Below, piece by piece: positions 1 through 7,660 of a stretch of DNA of 64,000 bases. A model generated the notes under the pieces. It was not told the DNA's origin, searched no databases, and saw nothing but the letters and a program-made list of their open reading frames with translations. The DNA is from DATDAH01 sp963823495 (lineage in GTDB: Bacteria; Actinomycetota; Acidimicrobiia; Acidimicrobiales; DATDAH01): assembly GCA_963823495.1 (NCBI GenBank), contig CAWGLV010000001.1, forward strand, positions 3,038,001-3,102,000. The letters run 5' to 3'. The stretch's first letter is position 1. Every line of letters starts with the position of its first letter. The position numbers were made by a program, and so were the translations under genes.

Positions 1-779
1 CGGTGGCACTCGACCCCGCGCGCCAGGTCGGCGAGGAGGTCGAGCTCGGGGGCACCGCGCTCCCTGAACCGGAAGGTGTTCCGGGCCAGCTCGACCAGGG
101 CCTCGGCCCGGCCCACAGGCTCCAGCACGGTGTCGGCCCCGGCCTCGAAGCGGGGGAACACGACCACCGCGACCGGGCAGGGACCGGCGAGGGCGTCGGC
201 GCGGATCGCGGTGGCCGGCACCTGCCACTGCACGGGCTCGTAGCCCTCGTCGGATGCGCTCGGTGGGGCCAGCTCGGGGAACAGCGCCCACGCCCCCGGG
301 TCGATGGACAACGGCTTCGGGTACGGGTTCACCCGCAGGGTCTCGCGGTCCAGCGCCAGGGCCTCGTCGGTGAGGTAGCCGAGGCCGGCCCGCACCAGGC
401 CGGCGGTGAGGGTGGTCTTCCCGGCCTCCATCTGGCCCGGTAGGGCAACGCCGACGCCGCCGTCGACCACCCCACCGGCATGGAGGAGGAGGTCGGGACA
501 GGCCTCGACCACGCGCCGGTTCAGGTCGTGCACCACCGAATCCACCAGGGCCCACGCGGTTTCCGCCCCGGAGACCCACTGATCGTCGAACCACAGCTCG
601 TAAGGATGCTCCGCCCCGGCGCCACCGGTCCGGCGCAGGTCGTAGCGGTGCGCCACCGACCCGTCGCCGTCCGAGGCGAAGGGACCGAGGACATCCTCGA
701 GGCGGGCCGCGGGCCCAGGGTCCTCACACGCCACCAAGAAGGAGAAGCCGAGGGCCTCGAATCGGGACTCGCCGCCCAC
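1..779 (-). CDS. HprK-like P-loop kinase (partial, 3' end outside window)
   Basis: The minus frame is open from a TGA near 818 down to the window edge (at least 259 codons). The GTG at 779 is my chosen start. About 125 residues in, the protein has a Walker A loop (LPGQMEAGKTTL), preceded by LLLHAGGVV and followed by YLTDEALALD and KPLSIDPG. This layout is that of the HprK-related kinases (HPr Ser kinase C-terminal fold) that occur next to NTP_transf_5 nucleotidyltransferases and sugar-polymer genes. Here a nucleotidyltransferase of that family lies about 1.2 kb away on the other strand, and two Tat-exported small proteins flank the locus. The phosphorylated substrate is unknown. The family call rests on motifs only. 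Confidence 0.6.
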   Translation of the reverse strand, partial: MGGESRFEALGFSFLVACEDPGPAARLEDVLGPFASDGDGSVAHRYDLRRTGGAGAEHPYELWFDDQWVSGAETAWALVDSVVHDLNRRVVEACPDLLLHAGGVVDGGVGVALPGQMEAGKTTLTAGLVRAGLGYLTDEALALDRETLRVNPYPKPLSIDPGAWALFPELAPPSASDEGYEPVQWQVPATAIRADALAGPCPVAVVVFPRFEAGADTVLEPVGRAEALVELARNTFRFRERGAPELDLLADLARGVECH

Positions 780-872
780 GTCCCCAAAGGCTAGCGACAG
801 GACGACGAAGCCGGTTCAGCGCCGCGCCCCGCTCGCCTTGCCTACTGCAGCCGCCGTCGAGCGTTGAGCAGA

Positions 873-1324
873 TCAGCCACAGGTCAACACGAACTTGAAT
901 CCTTGGTAGGTCTGCATGCCAGGTAGTGCCGGGAACGCGACGCTCTTCATGCCGCTCTGTATGACACCGGCCGTGCAGTTCTGGCCCCCTCCCCTCCATG
1001 CCTGCGCCGCCGTGAACACACAAGAACATCCGCCCACGACGGAGAACGTCACCGGACCCGCCCCCGTGTAGGACGACGGCGAGATGCAGGCACTCGGCAG
1101 CGAGTTGGCGGCCGGGGGTAGTCAGCCCGCGGGCGAGCAGTTCGTGTTCGAAGAGGTGATCTGGATCGAGTGTGGCACGCTAGCAGCCGGGGACGGTGCC
1201 CGCCGCGGCCGGGGACGCAAGGCTGTCGACGATGACGGGGGCCGTCCACGCCACCGCACCGGCGACGGCGGCACGCTTGATCATGGCTCGACGACCGATG
1301 CTGGGTTTCTGATTCCTCGGTCAT
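873..1324 (-). pseudogene. Decayed Tat-exported small protein (paralog of the protein at 6585-7043)
   Basis: The same protein can be followed through broken frames. MTEESET starts at 1324. A frameshift leads into SIGRRAMIKRAAVAGAVAWT plus a hydrophobic stretch ending in ASPAAAG, which is nearly identical to the Tat signal of the intact protein at 6585-7043. The frame then hits TAG. A second shift gives SVPHSIQITSSNTNCSPAG, a TGA follows, and the same frame continues as LPPAANSLPSACISPSS to FKFVLTCG before a TGA at 873-875. Two shifts plus one in-frame stop make several sequencing errors an unlikely sole cause, so I read it as a real pseudogene. The mature part shares cysteine-rich, Ser/Thr-rich character with its paralog. 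Confidence 0.65.
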
Positions 1325-1421
1325 CGCTGGAGACCCGGCCCTCGGCTTCTTGATGGCAGGCCGTGATCATAACCTCCATCGGCCGACAACGATGGGACAG
1401 AAGGAGTCCACGGCCCGTAGT

Positions 1422-1820
1422 TCAGGCCCCGGTTCCGAGACGCTCGAGCTCGGCGGCCAGACGGTCGACGAGTTCCGGCTCGTTCTCGACCCGCAGGAGG
1501 CGTTCGTGACGTCCCTCGATCGCGGCCCATGCCTCCGCGCCGCCGGGAACACCCATGAAGTGCGGGGCCCGGCGGTCGACCTTGGCGTAGGAGTGACGGG
1601 GCGAGAACTCGGCGGCGGCCGCCACACCGGCCCGGCCCCGGTGCAGGATGTGGCCGCCGTGGTTGCTGGGGAAGTCGACCACGGTCAGGCCGGCCTCCCA
1701 GATGCTCTGCTGCATCCAGTGGGCCGGGTCGCCGTGGTACACCCACGGCCGGACGTCCCGACGGGCGTGGACGTCCCGACGCACGACGAAGAACGACGCC
1801 TGGGCCTCCGGGTAGGGAGC
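1422..1820 (-). pseudogene. C-terminal remnant, glycosyltransferase-like
   Basis: About 130 codons of coherent protein end at a TGA at 1422. They read PEAQASFFVVRRDV, RPWVYHGDPAHWMQQ, TVVDFPSNHGGHILHRGR and AELERLGTGA. The FFVVRRD, hG.p and DFP...HI..RGR pattern resembles the end of GT2-like glycosyltransferases. Upstream of about 1820 no frame gives a GT-A domain or a convincing start. The N-terminal half is therefore missing, probably lost by deletion. The remnant lies between a decayed Tat protein gene and the divergent nucleotidyltransferase gene. The family call is tentative; that the piece is truncated is clearer. Confidence 0.4.
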
Positions 1821-1871
1821 AATCCGACGTGGGGGTCCAACCCGCCTTCGGCGGTAGGTGTACCAAGGGTA

Positions 1872-1896
1872 GCCACCGTCGGCGGCGGACGGTGGC
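1872..1896. terminator. 9-bp perfect hairpin
   Basis: GCCACCGTC and GACGGTGGC form a perfect 9-bp stem around a 7-nt loop, upstream of the nucleotidyltransferase start at 2000 and next to the truncated glycosyltransferase remnant. There is no T-run on either side, so it may be a weak terminator or a regulatory hairpin. Confidence 0.3.
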
Positions 1897-1999
1897 TCCG
1901 TCGGGTTGGGCAGACCGACCGGCGACACCGGCCCATTCTCGGAGATCGTCACCCGCCCCGTCCACCGAGAGCCAGCGGGCCGGAGCCCGGCCTGGCAGG

Positions 2000-3152
2000 A
2001 TGACCCCCTCATGGAGGACCCGGTGGCGCCACCGCCCTCTCGCTGCTCGAGTCGCCGCGCACGGGCTGGCCGAGGTACCGGAGACACCGACCATCGGTCC
2101 GCTCGCCGACGACGAGTTCTCGGGCCTGCTCGGGCTGTGCGAGCACCATCGCCTCCTGGGACTCCTGGGCGCGACGGTCCGGGACGAGGCCATGCTGGTC
2201 ACCCCCGCCCAGCACGACCGGCTCGAACGGCTCCTGCAGGCCTGGCTGGCCCACGCGCTGCGGGTCGAGCGGATGGCGATCGAGGCCACCGCCGCCCTGG
2301 ACGCCGCCGGCCTGGAGCACCGGGTCCTGAAGGGGTCGGCGCTGGCCCGGCTCGCCTATCCGGACCCGGCCTGGCGGGTGTTCGGCGACCTCGACCTCCT
2401 CGTGCCGGCCGACCGCCTGACCGCGGCGGTCGGGGTGCTGGAGCGCGAGCTGGGCGTCGCCCGGGCCGAGGCCGAGCTGCGGCCGGGGTTCGACGACCGG
2501 TTCGGCAAGGAGGTGCTGCTCCAGGCCCCGGGTCGGCCCGGAGCTCGATGTCCACCGGACCTTCGCCGAGGGCGCATTGGGACTGACCATCGAGCTGGAC
2601 GACCTCTTCCTGCCGGGCCAGGCCCTGACCATCGGCGGGCACCGCCTCCAGGCCCTGCCGCCCAGCCAGCAGCTGATCCATGCCGCGTACGCGGCGGTGA
2701 TCGGCGAGTGGCCACCGCGTCTGGCGTCGCTGCGGGACGTGGCCCAGATCCTCCTGACCCTCGATCCCCCGCCCGAGGAGGTGATCGGCTTCGCCCGCCG
2801 GTGGCGGGCGGAGGCGATTCTGGCCCGGGGCATCACCAGCGCCTGGGCCCTGCTGGAACCATCGGTCCGGCCGCCGCTGGTGGCCTGGGCGGACTCGCAC
2901 CGCGCCCGACGGTCGGACCGCCTCATCCTGGCCTCCCAGGTGGGGCCCGCCCGCGGCACGACCCGGCACCTGGCCGCCCTCCTGGTCCTCCCCGGCCTGT
3001 CGGACCGCGGCGCCTACCTGAGCGCCGTCGCCTGGCCCAGCGAGGCGTACCTGCGCAGTCGGGGCCTGGATCGCCGCCGGCACCTCGGCCGCGCCCTCGG
3101 GCGACTCCGGTTCCGCCCCCGTTCGCCGGCGGACGGCGAGCCGACCACCTGA
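2000..3152 (+). CDS. NTP_transf_5-type nucleotidyltransferase, one frameshift near 2530
   Basis: The first frame (ATG at 2000, about 178 codons) carries the family signature: LKGSALARLAYPDPAWR, then FGDLDLLVPADRL with the DxD metal ligands. It loses sense after EVLLQAP near 2525-2535. The next frame takes over as VGPELDVHRTFAEGALGLT and runs to TGA at 3152 through QQLIHAAYAAVIGEWPP and LRDVAQILLTL, the helical C-terminal part. Joined, the protein is about 384 aa, normal for these proteins. The shift falls at CCCCGGGTCGGCCCGG, a run prone to indels, so a sequencing error and a recent mutation are both possible. Such enzymes sit beside HprK-like kinases and polysaccharide genes; their substrate is unknown. 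Confidence 0.65.
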
Positions 3153-3209
3153 GAGGGCTACCATCGCCCCCGCCGGACCCCTGGCCCAACAGACCGGTCC
3201 CCCTGTCAC

Positions 3210-4644
3210 ATGATCCCCCAGCCCAGCCACCGGCCCGACCCCTCGCCCACCGCGCCCGGCATCGCGCCCGTCCTGGGGCTGCTGGCCGTCGGTTTCGTGC
3301 TCGTCGTGGGCGCCGGCCGGCTGGACTCCCTGAGCTCCGAGGATCTCGGCGCCGTGATCGTCGTCGCCGTCCTCACGGCGATCACCGTCCCCCTGGCCGT
3401 CGTGCTGGGCCGCCTCGACCGGGACCGTCGCCTGGCCACCCTCCTCGTCGCCGCCTTCGCGGCCAAGATGACCGGCGCCTACATCCGCTACTCGGTGCTC
3501 TACAACGTGTACGGGGGCAGCGGTGACGCCTCCCGCTACTACGACGTCGGTGTCGAGCTCGCCGATCAGATCCGGCAGGGGAACTACGACTTCGGCGAGA
3601 TCACCGGCACCCGCTTCACCGGAGATCCTCACCGGATTCGCCTACACCCTGCTGCCCCAGGGCCAGTTGGCCGGCTTCATCCTGTTCGCCTGGATCGCCT
3701 TCCTCGGTCTGATCCTGTTCAGCCGGGCCATCCGCATCGCCCTCCCCGACGCCGACCACCGGCGCTACGACCTGGTGCTCTTCTTCCTGCCCACCCTGCT
3801 GTTCTGGCCGTCGAGCATCGGCAAGGAGGCCTGGATGGTCTTCGTGCTCGGCCTCGCCTCCTACGGTGCCGCCCGGCTGTTCGCCCATCGCCCCAGCGGC
3901 CTGATCCCGCTCGGGCTGGGGCTGTGGGGCGCCACCACCGTCCGCCCCCATCTGGCCCTCATGGTGCTGGCCGCCCTGGGGCCGGCCTGGTTGGCCCGCC
4001 CGTCGGGACGCAACCGTCTCGGCCTCAGCCCCTACTTCCGGGCCTTCGGCTTCGCGGTCCTCATTCTCGTCCTCCTGGCCGTGGTCTCCCAGGCCGAGAC
4101 CTTCTTCGGCGTCGAGCGGCTCGACGCCGAAGGCGCCCAGGAGGTGGCGACCTACACCGAGACGCAGACCGCACAGGGCGGGTCGCAGTTCCAGAACACG
4201 AGGGTGAACTCACCCACCGACGTCCCGGTCGCCGCGATCACCATCCTGTTCCGACCGTTCCTGTGGGAGGCCGACAGCACGCAGGGCCTGGTCACCGCCG
4301 CCGAGGGCCTGGTCCTGCTCGGCCTCCTGGCCCTGTCCTGGCGACAACTCTGGGCGTTGCCCAAGACGATGGTGCGCCACCCCTACGTGCTCTACTGCCT
4401 CCTGTTCGTCCTGGCGTTCATCGTCGCCTACTCGAGCTTCAACAACTTCGGGCTGCTGGTCCGCCAGCGGGCCCAGATGTTCCCGTTCCTGCTCGTGCTC
4501 CTCGTTCCACTCGTCGGTCGCCCCGACCCGACCGACGAAGCCCCCGCGGAGGCCAAGGGTCCGGTCCCCCGGCCGCTGGCGAGGACTACCTATGCTGGGA
4601 CCGTTGTGACCAGAGCCGGCGACGAGCGCGCAGTGAGGCGGTGA
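3210..4644 (+). CDS. Polytopic membrane protein of exopolysaccharide locus, one frameshift near 3618
   Basis: ATG at 3210 opens a frame with two hydrophobic helices (PVLGLLAVGFVLVVGA; VIVVAVLTAITVPLAVV), then DASRYYDVGVELADQIRQG. After FGEITGTRFTG the sense passes to another frame that continues as EILTGFAYTLLPQGQ and runs to TGA at 4644 through about eight more helices. The joined product is about 477 aa with about ten membrane spans. Features such as FWPSSIGKEAWMV and TVRPHLALM resemble uncharacterised EPS-locus membrane proteins; a polymerase role is my inference. The gene lies 57 bp after the nucleotidyltransferase and overlaps the next start (GTGA), so the three plus-strand genes are probably one operon. 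The frame in which it begins stays open by chance into the next gene; that is not a real fusion. Confidence 0.6.
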
Positions 4645-6548
4645 CCGCCGGGTCGACCGGGGCGAACGAGGTTCCGGTCCCCCTGGTGTCGACCGGCCCG
4701 ACGTCCGCGCACCGGGTCCTCACCTGGGCGGCCGGCCACCGGGGTCGTCTGACCGCCCTGACCGACGCGTTGGCCTGGCCTCTGGCCCTCACCTACTCGA
4801 CCTGGCTGCGGTACGAGTTCACCCTCTCGAAGGTGGATCGCACCGACCTCGTGGTCCTCGCCCTCCTCGCGGCCGTCGTCCAGGTCGGCCTCGGGCGGTG
4901 GCAGGGCCTCTACACCGGGCGCTGGCGCTTCGGCAGCTTCGAGGAGGTGGCCAACCTCGTGGCCGCCGTCGGGATCACCACCGCCGTGGTGTTCTCGGTC
5001 AACCTGGTCCCGGATCCCCACCTGGTCCCCAGTGGCGCCGCCCTGGCCGCCGGGCTCGTCGCCCTCGTGATCATGAGCGGCGTCCGCTACGGCTGGCGCC
5101 TGTACCTCGAGCACCGGCAGCGCCCGGACCACGACCTGGTCCAGCGGACCGTCGTCTACGGCGCCGGTGACGCCAGCCACCAGCTGGTGCGGTCCATGAC
5201 CACGGACCCCCGCAGCCCCCTGTTGCCGGTGGCGGCCCTCGACGACGACCCGAAGAAGCTGCACAACCGCCTGAGCCGTCGCGTGCGGGTGGAGGGTGCA
5301 GGCCCGGACCTCGCCCAGGTGGCGGAGCGCCACGGCGCCGAGGTCGTCGTCCTCGCCATCCCCAGCGCGGACAACCACCTGGTCCGTCGGGTCGTCGCCG
5401 AGGGCGAGCAGGCGGGCCTGGAGGTGCGCATCCTGCCTCCGCTGTGGGAGCTGGCCAAGAGCGACATCGACCTGAGCGACGTCCGCACCGTGACCGTCGC
5501 CGACCTCCTCGGCCGCCATGAGCTCGACCTGGACATCGCCGCCATCGCCGGGTACCTCACCGGCCGTCGGGTGCTGGTCACCGGGGCCGGGGGCTCCATC
5601 GGCTCGGAGCTCTGCCGGCAGATCGAGCGGTTCTCGCCCGAGCGCCTGGTCATGCTCGACCGCGACGAGTCCGGGTTGCACGGCCTCCAACTCAGCCTCG
5701 ACGACGAGGCCCGGGTCGACGACGACTGCCTCGTGGTGGCCGACATCCGCGACCGGGAGCGCATCGAGGAGGTCCTGGCCCGGTTCCGGCCCGACGTGGT
5801 GTTCCACGCCGCCGCCCTCAAGCACGTCCCCCTCCTCGAGCGGCACCCCGACGAGGCCCTCAAGACCAACGTGTGGGGCACCCGCCACGTGCTCGAGGCG
5901 GCCGCCGCCGCCGGCGTCGACCGCTTCATCAACATCTCCACCGACAAGGCCGCCGATCCCGCCAACGTCCTCGGCCGGTCCAAGCTCCTGGCCGAGGGCC
6001 TCACCGCCGGACTCGCCGACACCACCCCCGGCACCTACCTCTCCGTGCGCTTCGGCAACGTGCTCGGCAGCCGCGGCTCGGTGCTCGCGACCTTCCAGCA
6101 CCAGGTGGCCAACGGTGGGCCGGTGACGGTGACCGACCCCGAGGTCAGCCGCTACTTCATGACCATCGAGGAGGCGGTGCAGCTGGTCATCCAGGCCGGC
6201 GCCATCGGCGACGACGGTGAGGTCCTGGTGCTGGACATGGGCGACCCCGTGCGCATCGCCGACGTGGCCCGCCGCCTGGCCAACTCCGTGGATCCCCCCG
6301 TCGAGGTCACCTTCACCGGCCTCCGCGCCGGCGAGAAGCTGACCGAGGTCCTCTTCGGCCGCGACGAGACGCCCCGGGCCACCGAGCACCCCCTGATCAC
6401 CCGGGTGGAGGGACGGCCCCTCCGACCCGCGGACCTCCCCCGGCTCTGGGACGCGACGCTCGGTGCGGCCGACGTCCTGCGTCACGGCGCCGACCCGGTC
6501 ACCTCCACCGTGGAGTCGATCGAGTCCCGCAACGGGGTGGGCGCCTGA
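4641..6548 (+). CDS. Membrane-bound NDP-sugar 4,6-dehydratase/epimerase (CapD/WbpM-like)
   Basis: This 635-aa protein begins at GTG 4641, overlapping the previous stop as GTGA with GAGGCG just upstream. Residues about 25-130 form four membrane helices. A first Rossmann-like domain follows (VVYGAGDASHQLVRSM), then the catalytic extended SDR domain with VLVTGAGGSIGSELCRQI, DIRDRERIEEVL, FHAAALKHVPLLE, and the active-site stretch NISTDKAADPANVLGRSK. The end has GLRAGEKLTEVLF, typical of the family. These proteins convert UDP-GlcNAc-type sugars at the cytoplasmic membrane into keto-deoxy intermediates for capsule or exopolysaccharide. Context (nucleotidyltransferase, polymerase-like protein, glycosyltransferase remnant) supports that role. 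The gene is intact. Confidence 0.85.
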   Translation: MTAGSTGANEVPVPLVSTGPTSAHRVLTWAAGHRGRLTALTDALAWPLALTYSTWLRYEFTLSKVDRTDLVVLALLAAVVQVGLGRWQGLYTGRWRFGSFEEVANLVAAVGITTAVVFSVNLVPDPHLVPSGAALAAGLVALVIMSGVRYGWRLYLEHRQRPDHDLVQRTVVYGAGDASHQLVRSMTTDPRSPLLPVAALDDDPKKLHNRLSRRVRVEGAGPDLAQVAERHGAEVVVLAIPSADNHLVRRVVAEGEQAGLEVRILPPLWELAKSDIDLSDVRTVTVADLLGRHELDLDIAAIAGYLTGRRVLVTGAGGSIGSELCRQIERFSPERLVMLDRDESGLHGLQLSLDDEARVDDDCLVVADIRDRERIEEVLARFRPDVVFHAAALKHVPLLERHPDEALKTNVWGTRHVLEAAAAAGVDRFINISTDKAADPANVLGRSKLLAEGLTAGLADTTPGTYLSVRFGNVLGSRGSVLATFQHQVANGGPVTVTDPEVSRYFMTIEEAVQLVIQAGAIGDDGEVLVLDMGDPVRIADVARRLANSVDPPVEVTFTGLRAGEKLTEVLFGRDETPRATEHPLITRVEGRPLRPADLPRLWDATLGAADVLRHGADPVTSTVESIESRNGVGA

Positions 6549-6584
6549 GCCGGCCCTGGGGCCCGGCGGCGGCGGGCGGTCGGC

Positions 6585-7043
6585 TCAACAGACCGTCCCC
6601 GGCGGGCCGCAGGCGATGACCACCCGGAACGCCAGCCACACCTGGCTCGTCTTGGTGAAGGTGATCGTGGTCCCCGGGACCCCGGCTCCCGTGTAGCAGT
6701 TGCCGCCGGGCGTCCGCTGGGCCCGACCCCTCACGAACCAGCACCCTGAAGAGGCCGGGAGGGTCAGCGTCACGATGTTGGTCGAGCTCCCCGTGCAGGT
6801 GATCATCCCCGCCGGGAACGGGGTCTGGGTCCACGGCGTCGGGAGGCAGCCGCCGGGTCCCGGGGTCACCTCGGCACAGGTGCCGTTGAACTGGGCCCGG
6901 TGACAGCCGACGGGGGCGGTGGCCGCAGCGGCCGGCGACGCCAGGCTGTCCAGGATCACCGGGGCCGTCCAGGCCACCGCGCCGGCTGCGGCGGCACGCT
7001 TGATCATCGCCCGCCGACCGATGCTCGGTTCACCGCGGGTCAC
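6585..7043 (-). CDS. Tat-exported small cysteine-containing protein
   Basis: This 152-aa protein starts at GTG 7043. The N-terminus has a twin-arginine signal (SIGRRAMIKRAAAAGAVAWT, then a hydrophobic core and LASPAAAAT, a likely signal peptidase I site). The mature part of about 110 residues is rich in Thr/Pro/Gly with six or so cysteines (CHRAQFNGTC, GGCLPTPW, GMITCTGS, SGCWFVRG, GGNCYTGAG, VIACGPPG). I recognise no catalytic domain. The N-terminus matches the decayed gene at 873-1324 almost residue for residue while the mature parts diverge. The pair flanks the HprK-nucleotidyltransferase-polysaccharide genes, so it may be an exported substrate or surface component of that locus; this is inference. 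Confidence 0.6.
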   Translation of the reverse strand: MTRGEPSIGRRAMIKRAAAAGAVAWTAPVILDSLASPAAAATAPVGCHRAQFNGTCAEVTPGPGGCLPTPWTQTPFPAGMITCTGSSTNIVTLTLPASSGCWFVRGRAQRTPGGNCYTGAGVPGTTITFTKTSQVWLAFRVVIACGPPGTVC

Positions 7044-7103
7044 GATGCGGTTGTCATGCCCTGGCCCTCCGACCCGACGGCTGCCGGACCTTCCGTCCCG
7101 CGA

Positions 7104-7131
7104 ATTACACTACTGTCGTTCGGTTGGCCAA
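7104..7131 (-). promoter_or_regulatory. Candidate promoter of the Tat-exported protein gene
   Basis: On the minus strand TTGGCC (7131-7126) and TGTAAT (7109-7104) are separated by 16 bp, in an unusually AT-rich patch about 60 bp upstream of the GTG at 7043. Confidence 0.4.
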
Positions 7132-7218
7132 CCGGGTCTTTGCGGGCGCGGCTCGAGGGCGAAGGGCTACCGGGCGGGCGACATCACCCCCGACGCGACA
7201 TCACCCCGGACGCGAAGA

Positions 7219-7242
7219 ATCCCCGGCGTCACCGCCGGGGAT
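7219..7242 (-). terminator. Rho-independent terminator candidate after the LPXTG gene
   Basis: A perfect 10-bp stem (ATCCCCGGCG / CGCCGGGGAT) with loop TCAC lies about 30 nt after the stop of the minus-strand LPXTG gene. In the direction of transcription it is followed by TTCTTCG, a short imperfect T-run. Confidence 0.5.
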
Positions 7243-7270
7243 CCCTACGAAACCTCGTCTCGCCGGGAGC

Positions 7271-7582
7271 TCAGGTGGCGACGTGCGCCAGACGCCTGCG
7301 GCCGGCCATGATCGTCAACGCACCGCCGACGCCGATGAGCACGATGGCGATCCTGGCCATCGGCACCGAGTTGTCCGAGCCCGTGCGGGGCAGGGTGCCC
7401 GTCGTGTCCGCGGCGACCGCGCCGTCGTCCGCGAGGGGCCTCACGACGTCGGCGGGGCAGACATCGGCATAGCCGATCGCCGGACCGCAGTAGACCTGAC
7501 CGGCGGTCTGGGCCGACGCGGGCCCGGCCAGAGCCAGGAACCCGAACAGGGCAACCAACAGTACGAACAGGTTTCTCTTCAT
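7271..7582 (-). CDS. Small secreted LPXTG-anchored surface protein
   Basis: This 103-aa protein has a Sec signal peptide (MKRNLFVLLVALFGFLALAG, then PASAQT, cleavage after ASA). A short mature part has two cysteines (VYCGPAIGYADVCPADVV). At the C-terminus are the sortase motif LPRTG, a hydrophobic helix (IAIVLIGVGGALTIMAG) and a RRR tail, the full cell-wall sorting signal. Only about 45 residues remain between signal and LPRTG, so it is a very small wall-linked protein of unknown role. No sortase gene is in the window. The gene lies between the Tat-exported protein and the DUF4012 gene, all on the minus strand. Confidence 0.7.
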   Translation of the reverse strand: MKRNLFVLLVALFGFLALAGPASAQTAGQVYCGPAIGYADVCPADVVRPLADDGAVAADTTGTLPRTGSDNSVPMARIAIVLIGVGGALTIMAGRRRLAHVAT

Positions 7583-7660
7583 GGGCCTGCCTCGGCTAGA
7601 GCTGAACCTCGTTCTATCGGAACGCGGGGGTGGAAAGCAAGCGTTTCGGAGCCCGGTGGG

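Noticed and set aside
1350..2003. Plus-strand coding frame of 217 codons
   Set aside because: It is the complement of the glycosyltransferase remnant, and its residues are low in hydrophobic order and typical of shadow frames in GC-rich DNA.
3210..6548. One continuous 1,112-codon frame across the membrane protein and the CapD-like gene
   Set aside because: The middle part (about 3640-4630) is out of the real frame, being Arg/Pro/Gly-rich shadow sequence, while another frame encodes clear membrane helices there. The dehydratase has its own GTG with overlap.
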